A DNA stretch of 64,000 nucleotides from Pseudomonas sp. ATCC 13867 (GCF_000349845.1 NC_020829.1:1116001-1180000); one strand, 5' to 3'. Positions 1-9,445 are shown, counted from the first letter of the stretch. Numbers and translations: made by a program. Notes: generated by a model from the letters alone, not told the origin.

Positions 1-450
1 CTGGAAACCTACGCCGAAGAGATCATCCGCTTCCTCAAGGAAGACTTCGGTGACGAACTGCCGGAAATCATCCTCGAGCCGGGCCGTTCGCTGATCGCCA
101 ACGCCGGCATCCTGGTCAGCGAAGTGGTGCTGGTGGCGCGCAAGTCGCGCACTGCCGTGGAGCGCTGGGTGTTCACCGACGTGGGCAAGTTCTCCGGCCT
201 GATCGAAACCATGGACGAGTCCATCAAGTTCCCGATCCACGTGGAGAAGCAGGGCGAGCTGGAAGAAGTGGTGATCGCCGGCCCGACCTGCGACAGCGCC
301 GATATCATGTACGAGCACTACAAGTACGGCCTGCCGCTGAACCTGGCCGCCGGCGACCGCCTGTACTGGCTGTCCACCGGTGCCTACACCACCAGCTACA
401 GCGCGGTGGAGTTCAACGGCTTCCCGCCGCTGAAGGCGTTCTACCTGTAG
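1..450 (+). CDS. speC: Ornithine decarboxylase, 3' part (PLP fold III)
   Basis: The last 149 residues of a fold-III, alanine-racemase-like PLP decarboxylase that converts ornithine to putrescine in cytosolic polyamine synthesis. The open frame runs in from the window edge, so the start and the PLP lysine are missing. Visible family motifs are EPGRS (PLP phosphate contact region), GPTCDSAD with the Cys-Asp pair that completes the active site across the dimer, and the C-terminal YTTSYSAVEFNGF block. These match eukaryotic-type ornithine decarboxylases of about 390 residues, such as P. aeruginosa SpeC (PA4519). A lysine/ornithine dual-specificity enzyme cannot be excluded from this fragment. A perfect hairpin terminator follows directly. 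Confidence 0.9.
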   Translation: METYAEEIIRFLKEDFGDELPEIILEPGRSLIANAGILVSEVVLVARKSRTAVERWVFTDVGKFSGLIETMDESIKFPIHVEKQGELEEVVIAGPTCDSADIMYEHYKYGLPLNLAAGDRLYWLSTGAYTTSYSAVEFNGFPPLKAFYL

Positions 451-464
451 GTTCAGGCTCGAAT

Positions 465-497
465 GAAGAGGCCCCGCGATGCGGGGCCTCTTCGTTT
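465..497 (+). terminator. Rho-independent terminator after speC
   Basis: A perfect 13-bp stem (465-477 with 481-493) with a 3-base loop, then GTTT. It starts 15 bases after the speC stop codon. Confidence 0.85.
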
Positions 498-540
498 CTG
501 GCAGCGCGCTTTTGGTCCACGAATGAACCCGGCATCCCTG

Positions 541-621
541 TAGGAGCGAGGGGAACGCCATCGTTATTGCTCGCGAACCAGACTCGCAGCGGGGGCTGTT
601 CGCGAGCAAGCTCGCTCCTAC
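541..621. repeat. Degenerate REP element
   Basis: The right arm (598-621) is the standard REP half of this genome, with core TCGCGAGCAAGCTCGCTCC. The left arm starts with TAGGAGCGAG but has drifted afterwards. It lies between convergent speC and the phosphoethanolamine transferase gene, flanked by two terminators. Confidence 0.75.
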
Positions 622-644
622 GAAGAGCCTTCGTGCGCCGTGAA

Positions 645-677
645 ATGAAAACGCCCCGCAGTGCGGGGCGTTTTCAT
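645..677 (-). terminator. Bidirectional terminator serving the phosphoethanolamine transferase gene
   Basis: A perfect 15-bp stem (645-659 with 663-677) around a 3-base loop. The GC-rich centre is flanked by A and T runs on both sides, so it can act in either direction. It lies 14 bases beyond the stop of the minus-strand gene. Confidence 0.8.
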
Positions 678-690
678 GGTCAGGTTCGAC

Positions 691-2517
691 TCAACCCTCG
701 TTGGGCTTCGTCGCAGCCGGCACCTGCGCGGTGGCCGGTGACCTGAGGTCCTTGACGATCTCCTGCTGCGGCGCGGCCTGGGTCGGCGGCAGCTTGTCGA
801 AATCGTGCAGGCCGCCCTTCTTGTACGGATCGCCGATCCAGCGCGGCGCCACGGCGAATTGCGGGCTGACCAGGCTCTTCACCGGCTCGAAGCGGTCGTA
901 GCTCAGGCCCGCGAGGTCCGACAGGGTGTGGATCAGGTGCGAGCTGCTGTACGGACGCTTGGCGGCCGCCTGCAGGTCGCGCGGGTGCGCCGCCTGCCAG
1001 CTGGACGAGGTCCAGAGCATGAACGGGATGGTGTACATCGGCCGGGTCGGGGCGCCTTCGTTGCGGCCCAGGCGGTCATGGTTGCCCGAGCTGTAGACAT
1101 CCTCGCCGTGGTCGGAGAGGTACAGCAGGAAACCGTTCGGATCGGTCGCGGCGTAGCGCTTGATCAGGCTGGAGACCACGAAGTCGTTGTACAGCACAGC
1201 GTTGTCGTAGAAGTTGTAGGTTTCCACCTGGTCATCCGACAGCGCCGAGGGTACGCCCTGGCGGTCGTTGAAGTGGGCGTACTGCTCCGGATAGCGGTAG
1301 CGGTAGTCCATGTGCGTGCCGAGCAGGTGGATGACGATGAACTTCTTCTGCGCCGGGTCCTGCAGGGCCTTCTCGAAGGGCTCGAGCACCACGCCGTCGT
1401 ACTGGCTGGCGTTCTGGTTGCGCTGGTTGTTCAGGTAGAACTGCGCGTCCGTCTGCTGCGAGAAGGTGGTCAGCATGGTGTTGCGCTTGGTCATCGTCTG
1501 CTGGTTGGTGATCCAGAAGGTCTTGTAGCCCGCCTGTTTCATCAGGTTGATCAGCGACGGATCGGTGAGGAACCTGTCGGGGTTCTGCTCGTCGCCGAAG
1601 GTGAGGATCTGCTGCATCACCTCGATGGTGTAGGGACGCGGCGAGACAACGTTCTGGAACACCGTCAGGTTGTGGCCTTCGGCGGCCAGCGCGTCGAGGT
1701 TCGGCGTGGTTTCGCGCGGGTAGCCATACAGGTGCATGTGCTCGCGGGTGGTGGATTCGCCCAGCACCAGCACCAGGGTGCGTGGCGCTTCGCCGCTGCT
1801 GTCCTGGAGGTTCCGCAGCGGCGGCAGGGAGGCGTTCTGCTCCAGCAGCTTCTGCATGTTGTCCAGTTGCTGGCGGTACTGGGCGTAACCCACGACCAGT
1901 TGCCAAGGCACGGCCGGCTCCATGCGCTGCTGCACCTTCTCCAGCGCTTCGGCGAAGCTGCGCTCCTGGGTGACCATCTGCTTGTAGAAGGGGTAGACCA
2001 GATTCAGCGCCACCAGCAGCACGGCCACCGGCACTCGGGTAGAGAGCGGCAGGCTGACCGGGCGGATGCGCCGCCACAACAGGATTGCGACCACCGTGTA
2101 GGCCAGCAGCGCCAGGCCCAGCCAGAGGCTGAAGTACTGGCTGAAATACTCGCCCGCCTCGGCGGTGTTCGACTCGAACATGACGAAGATGACGCTCTGC
2201 GAGAACTCCTGGCGGTAGATGCCGAAGTAGCTCAGGCCCACCAGCGAGGCGCCCCACAGCACCAGACCGATGACGGCGGAAATCCCGCGGGTGAAGCGCG
2301 GCAGCAGCAGGACCGGAGCGAGCCACAGGCTGCTGAGGAAGAAGGCGTCGCGGAAGCCGGCGAAACCGGTGGTTCCGGTGAGCAGAATCAGCAGCTGGGT
2401 GACGCCGGAGAAGTACCAGAAGAACAGCAGCAGCCAGCCCAGGCCGGCCCAGTCGACGCCTTTGCGGGCGGAAGGGGAAGTAGTGGTAGACACACACGCC
2501 TCATCGAATAGGGACAA
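691..2517 (-). CDS. Phosphoethanolamine transferase, EptA/CptA type
   Basis: An inner-membrane enzyme of the alkaline-phosphatase superfamily that moves phosphoethanolamine from phosphatidylethanolamine to lipid A or core sugar. About five hydrophobic helices occupy residues 27-175. The periplasmic catalytic domain starts near 245 with LGESTTREH (metal-binding Glu254). It continues with SPRPYTIEV, where Thr297 is the likely nucleophile, and LSDHGEDVY (Asp/His metal ligands). The RPYTIEV context resembles CptA (core heptose) more than EptA/MCR, which have a GTATA block there. The 1827-base frame starts at TTG 2517. A GTG nine codons in, with GAGG just upstream, is an equally good start. Corresponds to PA4517. 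Substrate preference is inference. Confidence 0.82.
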   Translation of the reverse strand: MSLFDEACVSTTTSPSARKGVDWAGLGWLLLFFWYFSGVTQLLILLTGTTGFAGFRDAFFLSSLWLAPVLLLPRFTRGISAVIGLVLWGASLVGLSYFGIYRQEFSQSVIFVMFESNTAEAGEYFSQYFSLWLGLALLAYTVVAILLWRRIRPVSLPLSTRVPVAVLLVALNLVYPFYKQMVTQERSFAEALEKVQQRMEPAVPWQLVVGYAQYRQQLDNMQKLLEQNASLPPLRNLQDSSGEAPRTLVLVLGESTTREHMHLYGYPRETTPNLDALAAEGHNLTVFQNVVSPRPYTIEVMQQILTFGDEQNPDRFLTDPSLINLMKQAGYKTFWITNQQTMTKRNTMLTTFSQQTDAQFYLNNQRNQNASQYDGVVLEPFEKALQDPAQKKFIVIHLLGTHMDYRYRYPEQYAHFNDRQGVPSALSDDQVETYNFYDNAVLYNDFVVSSLIKRYAATDPNGFLLYLSDHGEDVYSSGNHDRLGRNEGAPTRPMYTIPFMLWTSSSWQAAHPRDLQAAAKRPYSSSHLIHTLSDLAGLSYDRFEPVKSLVSPQFAVAPRWIGDPYKKGGLHDFDKLPPTQAAPQQEIVKDLRSPATAQVPAATKPNEG

Positions 2518-2556
2518 ACGGCTGCACTCCAGCAGCCGCAGGGGGCGGGGAGGCTA

Positions 2557-3387
2557 TCAGGAATGACGTGAAAAATGCGTTAAATGACAACAATCCTGTG
2601 GGAGACGCAGTGAACTCAGGCGATTCCGGTCGGACTCATCGCCCAACTCGGCTGCGCGCTGGCAATAGGCGTGCGCCAGCCGGCGCAAGGCCTCCAGCGG
2701 GGAGCGGGCCAACTGTTCGCGGGCGACCCGCAGGAAGTTCAGGTTGCCGCCTTCCAGCGCTCGGTGCAGCCAGGGCAGGGCGCCTTCCAGGTCGCCGGCC
2801 TCGGCCAGGACCGTGGCGTGGCTGAACTGGCCGCGAAAATCGCCGGCTTCGGCGGAACGCCGATACCAGCGATGGGCTGTCTCGGTATCGCGGGCGACCA
2901 CCAGGCCTTCCTCGTGGAAACGGCCGACCAGGTTCATCGACTTGGCGTGTCCCAGTTCCGCCGCCCGGCGGTACAACGCCAGGGCGTGCGCTTCGTCGCG
3001 CGCCACCCCGCGTCCGGTGGCCAGCAGGTTGGCCAGGTTGTACATCGCCCAGTCCAGGTCCGCCCCGGCGGCGAGCGCATAGTGCCCGGCGGCCGCGGCG
3101 GGGTCGGCAAGGCAGCCCCAGCCGTGTTCCAGGCAGCGGCCGAGCATGTTGCGCGCCATCGCATGGCCGCGCTCGGCGGCGATGCCGAACCAGGTCAGGG
3201 CCAGCGCCGGATCGCGCTCGATGCCGTGGCCGTCGAGGAGGATCTGGCCGAGCAGCGCCTGGGCTTCCAGCTCGCCGTCGCGGGCCGCGGCGAGGATCAG
3301 CCGGGCCGCCTGGCGCGGGTTGTCGGCGAGCTGGCCGCTGAGGTCGTCAACGGCGATTTCTTCGGTACGACGCAGGACGAAACTCAT
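2557..3387 (-). CDS. Sel1-repeat protein
   Basis: 276 residues made mostly of Sel1-like (TPR-related) helix pairs between about 30 and 210. Characteristic units are ALLGQILLDGHGIERDP, ARNMLGRCLEHGWG, YNLANLLATGRGVARDE and MNLVGRFHEEGLVV. No signal peptide or membrane segment is seen, so a cytosolic adaptor is likely. It starts 6 bases after the piuC stop on the same strand, so the two are probably cotranscribed from the Fur-box promoter. P. aeruginosa has the same pair (PA4516-PA4515). Its role in iron uptake is unknown. Confidence 0.85.
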   Translation of the reverse strand: MSFVLRRTEEIAVDDLSGQLADNPRQAARLILAAARDGELEAQALLGQILLDGHGIERDPALALTWFGIAAERGHAMARNMLGRCLEHGWGCLADPAAAAGHYALAAGADLDWAMYNLANLLATGRGVARDEAHALALYRRAAELGHAKSMNLVGRFHEEGLVVARDTETAHRWYRRSAEAGDFRGQFSHATVLAEAGDLEGALPWLHRALEGGNLNFLRVAREQLARSPLEALRRLAHAYCQRAAELGDESDRNRLSSLRLPQDCCHLTHFSRHS

Positions 3388-3393
3388 GGGCGG

Positions 3394-4074
3394 TCAGACA
3401 TCCACCCAGCGGCGCAGCAGGTTGTGGTAGGTGCCGGTCAGTTCCACCAGCGCGGGGTGGTCGGGCACGTCGCGGGTCAGCGCCTGGATCGACTGGTCCA
3501 TCTGGAACAGCAGGGCGCGCTGGCTGTCCTCGCGCACCAGGCTCTGGGTCCAGAAGAACGAGGCGATGCGCGCGCCACGGGTCACCGGGTTGACCTTGTG
3601 CAGGCTGGTGGCGGGGTAGAGCACCAGGTCGCCCGCCGGCAGCTTCACCTGCTGGGTGCCGTAGGTGTCCTGGATCACCAGTTCGCCGCCGTCGTAGTCC
3701 TCGGGGTCGCTGAAGAACAGTGTCGAGGACACGTCGGTGCGCACCCGTTCGCGGCCGCCGTGGGTGTCGCGCACGGTGTTGTCGATATGGAAGTCGAACG
3801 AGCCGCCGCCGGTGTAGCAGTTGAACAGCGGCGGGAAGACCTTGTTCGGCAGCGCGGCGGACTGGAACAGCGGGTTGCTCCACAGGCGCTGCAGCATGGC
3901 TTCGCCGATCTCGCGGGCCAGCGGGTGGTCCAGCGGCAGTTGCAGGTTGTGCTTGGCGCGGGCCGACTGGTAGCCGGCGGTGGCCTTGCCGTCGGCCCAT
4001 TCGGCCTGTTCCAGGGCGGCGCGGATGCGCGCCACTTCCTCGCGGGTAAAGATGCCGGGAATGTGCAGCAGCAT
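3394..4074 (-). CDS. piuC: Iron-regulated Fe(II)/2-oxoglutarate hydroxylase PiuC
   Basis: A PKHD-type dioxygenase of 226 residues, the normal family length. The 2-His-1-carboxylate iron site is visible as His96-x-Asp98 (FHIDNTV) and His159 (TSLHKVNP), followed by Arg169, the likely 2-oxoglutarate salt-bridge residue. The family is linked to TonB-dependent siderophore receptors and is induced by iron starvation. The substrate is not established. It is divergent from piuA with about 200 bases between the two starts, and a Fur-box-like sequence lies 32 bases upstream of its ATG. Confidence 0.93.
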   Translation of the reverse strand: MLLHIPGIFTREEVARIRAALEQAEWADGKATAGYQSARAKHNLQLPLDHPLAREIGEAMLQRLWSNPLFQSAALPNKVFPPLFNCYTGGGSFDFHIDNTVRDTHGGRERVRTDVSSTLFFSDPEDYDGGELVIQDTYGTQQVKLPAGDLVLYPATSLHKVNPVTRGARIASFFWTQSLVREDSQRALLFQMDQSIQALTRDVPDHPALVELTGTYHNLLRRWVDV

Positions 4075-4105
4075 GGGACGGTTCCGTCGGTGCCTGGGGA
4101 AGTGC

Positions 4106-4124
4106 CAATGATAATGATTTGCAA
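4106..4124 (-). promoter_or_regulatory. Fur box upstream of piuC
   Basis: The sequence AATGATAATGATTTGCA closely resembles the Fur consensus of repeated GATAAT-type hexamers. It sits in the divergent piuC-piuA intergenic region, 32 bases from the piuC start and about 150 bases from piuA. Iron repression of the locus is known in P. aeruginosa. The exact site is inferred. Confidence 0.75.
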
Positions 4125-4275
4125 CAGACGGCTACAACTGTCCGTTTTGTCGCGGAGCGGTCACAAAGTGTAAATCTTGTAAATCATCTGCGTTTGAGAA
4201 TATCTGGTAATTGATACAAATTCTTAATTGCACTAGATTGCGCGGCCTTCATGAGCCCCTGGGGAGGGATTTGCA

Positions 4276-6573
4276 ATGTCGCGCCAATCGTCCGATCTCG
4301 CCGGCAACACGCCGCGCCTTCTGGCATCCGCCGTCGGTGTCGCCATCACCGCCATGTCCGGCAGCCACCTGGCCCATGCCGCCGATTCCTCGGAAAAGAA
4401 ACCAAGCCAGGACGTGCTGTCCCTGGACGCCGATACCGTCGTCGGCACCCAGCAGGACCCGACCACCTACAACGTCGAGAAGTCCGCGTCGAAGAAATAC
4501 ACCGCCCCGCTGCTGGATACGCCGCGTTCGGTGACCGTGGTGCCGCAGCAGGTGATCAAGGACACCGGCGCGCTGACCCTGCAGGACGCCCTGCGCACCG
4601 TGCCGGGCATCACCTTCGGCGCCGGCGAGGGCGGCAACCCGACTGGCGACCGTCCGTTCATCCGTGGCTTCGACGCGCAGAGCGACACCTACGTCGATGG
4701 CGTCCGCGATACTGGCGCGCAATCCCGCGAGGTCTTCAACCTCGAGCAGATCGAAGTCAGCAAGGGCCCGAACTCGGCCTTCGGCGGCCGTGGTTCGGCC
4801 GGCGGCAGCCTGAACCTGATCAGCAAGCAGGCCAAGGCCGGCAACTTCACCGACGGCAGCTTCACCTACGGTTCCGACCAGACCCGCCGCTACACCCTGG
4901 ACACCAATCAAGAGTTCCTCGACGGCAACGCCGCCTTCCGCCTGAACCTGATGACCCACGACCAGAACGTTGCCGGCCGTCAGGCGGTGGACGCCAGCCG
5001 CTGGGGCATCGCGCCGTCCGTGACCTTCGGCCTCAATGGCCCGACTCGCGTCACCGTCAGTCACTACCACCTGGAAAGCGACGACACCCCGGACTCGGGC
5101 ATCCCGTACGCCAAGAGCGCCGACCGCAGCAAGCACAACCCGGACAAGCCGGTGAACGTCGACCGCGACAACTACTACGGCCTGGAAGACCGCGACTTCT
5201 CCAAGAGCCGCGTGGACACCAGCACCATCACCGTCGAGCACGACTTCAACGACAATCTGAGCCTGCGCAACACCACGCGCTACGGCACCAGCCACATCGA
5301 CTACATCTGGACCCAGCCGGACGACAGCCAGGGCAACATCAACAACGGCAGCGTGTGGCGGCGCAACAACAACCGCGTCGGGACCACCACCACCGCGACC
5401 AACCAGACCGACCTGTTCGGCGAGTTCTACCTGGCAGGCTTCAAGAACAGCTTCACCACCGGCCTCGAGTTCACCCGTGAGGACAGCAAGCGCGACGGCT
5501 ACACGGTCGACACCAACACCGGCCTGAACAACAACAAGTGCAACCCGTCGATCATCGGCGCGCCCAGCGGCTACAACTGCACCAGCCTGGAAAACCCGAA
5601 CCCGCACGATCCGTGGAACGGCAGCATCACCCGCAACTACAAGCCGCTGAACACCGTCGGCACCACCAAGGCCATCTACGGTTTCGACACCATCGACCTG
5701 AACGAGCAATGGCAGGTCAACCTCGGCGTGCGCTTCGACAGCTTCGAGACCACCGCGAAGAACCACAACGCATCGCCCGCCAGCAAGCTCGAAGACAGCT
5801 CCAACTTCTGGAACTGGCAGGCCGGCGTGGTCTACAAGCCGGCGCCCAACGGCAGCATCTACGCCTCCTACGCCACCTCGGCGACGCCGCCGGGCAGCAT
5901 GCTGGACAACGGCGACAGTTCCAACGCGGTCGACGCCTTTGCGGTGAAGAACAGCCTCGAGCCGGAAGAGACCACTAACTACGAGATCGGCACCAAGTGG
6001 AACTTCCTCGACGAGCGCCTGGAACTGACTGCCGCGATCTTCCGCACCGACAAGGACAACGCGCGCATCCTGGTGGCGCCGCAGACCTACGACAACGCCG
6101 GTGAGTCCCGCGTCGACGGCCTGGAACTGAGCGCCAGCGGCAAGCTGACCGACAAGTGGAAGGTCTTCGCCGGCTACAGCTACCTCGACAGCGAACTGGT
6201 GAAAGCCGGTCGCGCCGGCCGTAACGGCAACATCAACGCCAGCGCGCCGTCCAACAACGGCAACCAGATGCCCAACACGCCGAAGAACAGCTTCAGCCTG
6301 TGGACCACCTACGACATCCTGCCCAACGCCACCATTGGCGGCGGCACCTTCTATGTCGACAAGGTCTACGGCGACGTGGCCAACACCATGTACGTCCCGG
6401 ACTACTGGCGCTACGACGCGATGGCCGCCTACAAGCTGACCAAGAACGTCGACTTCCAGCTCAACGTGCAGAACGTCTTCGACAAGAAGTACTTCGACAA
6501 GGCCTACGCCTCGCACTACGCGAACCAGGCGGCCGGCCGCACCGTGCTGCTGTCCACCAACTTCCACTTCTAA
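4276..6573 (+). CDS. piuA: TonB-dependent siderophore receptor PiuA
   Basis: An outer-membrane receptor of 765 residues. A signal peptide ends near residue 36 (SHLAHA-AD). The plug domain follows (LLDTPRSVTVVPQQVIKDTG, then PFIRGFDAQSDTYVDGVRD). The beta-barrel ends in the typical aromatic C-terminus (LLSTNFHF). PiuA imports catecholate siderophores with TonB and is a known entry route for catechol-bearing siderophore antibiotics in P. aeruginosa. It is flanked by piuC (divergent) and piuB (downstream), the classic piu cluster. Regulation is probably by Fur through the shared intergenic region. The barrel is full length with no frameshift. Confidence 0.93.
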   Translation: MSRQSSDLAGNTPRLLASAVGVAITAMSGSHLAHAADSSEKKPSQDVLSLDADTVVGTQQDPTTYNVEKSASKKYTAPLLDTPRSVTVVPQQVIKDTGALTLQDALRTVPGITFGAGEGGNPTGDRPFIRGFDAQSDTYVDGVRDTGAQSREVFNLEQIEVSKGPNSAFGGRGSAGGSLNLISKQAKAGNFTDGSFTYGSDQTRRYTLDTNQEFLDGNAAFRLNLMTHDQNVAGRQAVDASRWGIAPSVTFGLNGPTRVTVSHYHLESDDTPDSGIPYAKSADRSKHNPDKPVNVDRDNYYGLEDRDFSKSRVDTSTITVEHDFNDNLSLRNTTRYGTSHIDYIWTQPDDSQGNINNGSVWRRNNNRVGTTTTATNQTDLFGEFYLAGFKNSFTTGLEFTREDSKRDGYTVDTNTGLNNNKCNPSIIGAPSGYNCTSLENPNPHDPWNGSITRNYKPLNTVGTTKAIYGFDTIDLNEQWQVNLGVRFDSFETTAKNHNASPASKLEDSSNFWNWQAGVVYKPAPNGSIYASYATSATPPGSMLDNGDSSNAVDAFAVKNSLEPEETTNYEIGTKWNFLDERLELTAAIFRTDKDNARILVAPQTYDNAGESRVDGLELSASGKLTDKWKVFAGYSYLDSELVKAGRAGRNGNINASAPSNNGNQMPNTPKNSFSLWTTYDILPNATIGGGTFYVDKVYGDVANTMYVPDYWRYDAMAAYKLTKNVDFQLNVQNVFDKKYFDKAYASHYANQAAGRTVLLSTNFHF

Positions 6574-6594
6574 GGCTCGCCTGCTGGCGAACCA

Positions 6595-6630
6595 CCCCGG
6601 CCGACGCTCCTCGGCCGGGGTTTTTGTTTG
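6595..6630 (+). terminator. Terminator after piuA
   Basis: A perfect 10-bp stem CCCCGGCCGA/TCGGCCGGGG (6595-6604, 6611-6620) with a 6-base loop and a TTTTTGTTTG tail. Confidence 0.92.
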
Positions 6631-6734
6631 TTGGCCGCCAGGTTTGGGTAAAGGTTGTAAAAATCGGCTGCATTTGCGAGCTGTTCTCAATAAAATTCCG
6701 CCCCGCGCGAAGGGCGGCATGACGTGAGGCCACG

Positions 6735-9281
6735 GTGTTGAAGAAAGTCTGGTTCCAGTTGCATTGGCTGTTCGGCATCAGCGCCGGTTTGGTGCTGGCG
6801 CTGATGGGCCTGAGCGGGGCGATGCTGTCGTTCCAGGACGAAATCCTGCGCGCCGTGAATCCCGCCAGCCTCACCGTGGAAAAGCGCGCCGAGGGCACGT
6901 TGCCGATGGACGAACTGATCCATCGGGTGGAGAGCGCCGAGCCGGGCAAGAAAGTCGCCTTCGTCTGGGTGACCCTCGACGGCGACCAGGCCAGCCGCCT
7001 CTTCTACACGCCCAAGCCGGGCCAGCGCCGGGGCGAATCGCGCTACGTCGACCCGTACACCGCCCAGTTCCTGCCGGCGCCCAGGGGCGAAGGCTTCTTC
7101 AACTTCGTCATGCAGCTGCACCGCTTCCTCGCCGCGGGCGAGCTGGGCAAACAGGTCACCGCCGCCAGTACGCTGATCCTGCTCTACCTGTGCCTCTCCG
7201 GCCTGTACCTGCGCTGGCCGCGCAAGGCCCTGAACTGGCGCGCCTGGCTGACCTTCGACTGGGCCAAGAAGGGCCGGGCGTTCAACTGGGACCTGCATGC
7301 CGTGGCCGGTACCTGGTGCCTGGCGTTCTACCTCCTGGCAGCCCTGAGCGGCCTGTACTGGTCCTACGACTGGTACCGAGGCGGCCTGTTCAAGCTGCTC
7401 GACGACACCCCGGCCGGCCAGCCCAAGGGGCTGCGTGGCGGCAAGCGCGGCCCGGCGCCCAAGGGCCCGCCGCCGGAGGTCGATGCAAGCGCCGTCTGGG
7501 CCACCATCGAGCAGACCGGCGGCGCCGCGATGACCGCCTACAACCTGCGCCTGCCGCCGGTGAAAGGCCAGCCGGCAACCGTCTTCTACCTCCTCGACGA
7601 CGCCGCCCACGAGCGCGCCTTCAACGAAATGACCATCGACCCGGCCAGCGGCAAGCTCCTGGCCGACAAGCGCTACACCGACAGTTCCTTCGGCAAGCAA
7701 CTGCTGACCAGCGTCTATGCCCTGCACGTGGGCAGCTATTTCGGCCTCGCCGGGCGCATCCTGATGATGCTGGCGAGCCTGTCGATGCCGCTGTTCTTCA
7801 TCACCGGCTGGCTGCTCTACCTCGACCGCCGCCGCAAGCAGCGCGCGGCCCAGGCCGCCCGTGGCGAGCTCGACACGCGTACGCTCGTCGGCGACGCCTG
7901 GCTGGTGGGCTACGCCAGCCAGAGCGGCCTCGCCGAGCAACTGGCCTGGCAGAGCGCCGGGCAATTGCAGGCCGCCGGCCTGCCGGTGCGCGTCGAGCCG
8001 CTGGCGAAGCTGGACCGCGCGCAACTGGAGCAGACCCGCAACGCGCTGTTCGTGGTCAGCACCTTCGGCGACGGCGAGGCCCCGGACAACGCCCGTGGCT
8101 TCGAGCGCCACCTGCTGGGCCAGAGCCTGGGGCTGGGCGACCTGCGCTATGCCGTCCTTGCCCTCGGCGATCGCCAGTACGAGCACTTCTGTGGCTTCGC
8201 CCGTCGCCTGCAAGGCTGGCTGCAAGGACAGGGCGCGCGGGCGCTGTTCGATGGCGTCGAGGTGGACAATGGCGATGCCGCCGCGCTGCACGACTGGCAG
8301 CGGCGCCTTGCCGAACTTTCCGGCGCCGCGCCGCAGGCCGCGTTCAGCGCGCCGGCCTTCGAAGTCTGGACGCTGGCTGGCCGCGAGCACCTCAATCCGG
8401 GCAGCCAGGGCGAACCCACCTGGCTGCTGCGCCTGGCCGCGCCGAACGATTCGCGGATCGACTGGAGCGCCGGCGACCTGGTGGAGATCGCCCCGCGCCA
8501 ACCGGCGTTCCTGGTCGAGGCCTGGCTGGATCGCCTCGGCCTGGACGGCGGTTCGACCATCCAGGCCGAGGGGATCGCCACCTCGCTGAAGATCGCCCTG
8601 GCCGGCTGCCTGCTGCCGGGTAACCTCGAACACCTGGTAGGCCTGCATGGCCAGGCGGTGTACGACGCGTTGATCAAGCTGTCCGTGCGCCAGTACTCCA
8701 TCGCCTCGTTGCGCAGCGATGGCGCGCTGGAGCTGATCGTGCGCCAGGAACAGCACGCCGACGGCTCGCTGGGCATCTGCTCCGGCTGGCTCACCGCGTA
8801 CCTGCCGGAGGGCGGCAACCTGCTGCTGCGCCTGCGGCGCAACCGCAGCTTCCACCTGTGCGAGGCGGATCGCCCGCTGATCCTGATCGGCAACGGCACG
8901 GGCCTGGCCGGGCTGCGCAGCCTGCTGCGCGCCAGCATCGCCGAAGGCCGCCGGCGCAATTGGCTGCTGTTCGGCGAGCGCAACCTCGCCCACGACTTCT
9001 ACTGCCGCGAGGAACTGGAAAGCGCGCTGGCACGGGGCGAACTGCAGCGCCTGGACGTCGCCTTCTCCCGCGACCAGGCCGAGAAGGTCTACGTGCAGGA
9101 CCGCCTGCGCGCCAGCGGTGAAGTGCTCGCCCAATGGCTGGACGAGGGTGCGCTGATCTACGTCTGCGGCAGCCTGCAGGGCATGGCCGAAGGCGTCGAC
9201 CGCGCGCTGCGCGAGATGCTTGGCGATGCCCAGGTCGAGGAGTTGCTGGAGACCGGGCGCTACCGGCGCGACGTTTATTGA
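6735..9281 (+). CDS. piuB: PepSY / flavodoxin / ferredoxin-reductase fusion, PiuB type
   Basis: An inner-membrane reductase of 848 residues. The N-terminal half (about 1-370) is a PepSY-type module with four membrane helices. Residues near 385-525 form a flavodoxin-like FMN domain (SQSGLAEQLAWQ, STFGDGEAPDN, LALGDRQYEHF). The rest is a CysJ-like FAD/NADPH reductase (RQYSIAS, IGNGTGLAGLRSLLR, YVCGSLQGMAEGVDR). It probably reduces ferric siderophore or iron at the inner membrane after PiuA uptake. The start is GTG 6735, preceded by GTGAGG. The piuA terminator precedes it, so it likely has its own promoter. A weak Fur-like patch near 6675-6695 is not convincing. Confidence 0.85.
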   Translation: MLKKVWFQLHWLFGISAGLVLALMGLSGAMLSFQDEILRAVNPASLTVEKRAEGTLPMDELIHRVESAEPGKKVAFVWVTLDGDQASRLFYTPKPGQRRGESRYVDPYTAQFLPAPRGEGFFNFVMQLHRFLAAGELGKQVTAASTLILLYLCLSGLYLRWPRKALNWRAWLTFDWAKKGRAFNWDLHAVAGTWCLAFYLLAALSGLYWSYDWYRGGLFKLLDDTPAGQPKGLRGGKRGPAPKGPPPEVDASAVWATIEQTGGAAMTAYNLRLPPVKGQPATVFYLLDDAAHERAFNEMTIDPASGKLLADKRYTDSSFGKQLLTSVYALHVGSYFGLAGRILMMLASLSMPLFFITGWLLYLDRRRKQRAAQAARGELDTRTLVGDAWLVGYASQSGLAEQLAWQSAGQLQAAGLPVRVEPLAKLDRAQLEQTRNALFVVSTFGDGEAPDNARGFERHLLGQSLGLGDLRYAVLALGDRQYEHFCGFARRLQGWLQGQGARALFDGVEVDNGDAAALHDWQRRLAELSGAAPQAAFSAPAFEVWTLAGREHLNPGSQGEPTWLLRLAAPNDSRIDWSAGDLVEIAPRQPAFLVEAWLDRLGLDGGSTIQAEGIATSLKIALAGCLLPGNLEHLVGLHGQAVYDALIKLSVRQYSIASLRSDGALELIVRQEQHADGSLGICSGWLTAYLPEGGNLLLRLRRNRSFHLCEADRPLILIGNGTGLAGLRSLLRASIAEGRRRNWLLFGERNLAHDFYCREELESALARGELQRLDVAFSRDQAEKVYVQDRLRASGEVLAQWLDEGALIYVCGSLQGMAEGVDRALREMLGDAQVEELLETGRYRRDVY

Positions 9282-9328
9282 TCCGGCGTCGAGCGTAGCC
9301 AGTCGCGACGACGTGACGAGCTTTTTTA

Positions 9329-9404
9329 TAGGAGCGAGCTTGCTCGCGAACAGATATCCCGGCAGCTCCGGAGCTGGGTCGGTTCGCGAGCAAGCTCGCT
9401 CCTA
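9329..9404. repeat. REP element (complete pair)
   Basis: Inverted arms at 9329-9351 and 9382-9404 match for 23 bases (core GAGCGAGCTTGCTCGCGA). They are separated by a 30-base spacer with its own small palindrome (CAGCTCCGGAGCTG). It lies between convergent piuB and lpxO. Confidence 0.9.
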
Positions 9405-9445
9405 CAGGGAAAGACCGCACTGCGTTCCAGGCGGTGCAAAGCAAG

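Noticed and set aside
4160..4260. A second Fur box directly upstream of piuA
   Set aside because: TTTGAGAATATCTGG and TTGATACAAATTC are AT-rich but match the consensus too poorly.
4249..6720. Antisense open frame opposite piuA (823 codons)
   Set aside because: piuA has a signal peptide, plug and barrel motifs; the antisense product has no recognisable feature.
6640..6735. Fur box upstream of piuB
   Set aside because: TTTGCGAGCTGTTCTCAA is only weakly similar to the consensus.
6687..9134. Antisense open frame opposite piuB (815 codons)
   Set aside because: The sense frame carries clear PepSY, flavodoxin and reductase motifs; the antisense one is low-complexity Gln/Ala/Gly.
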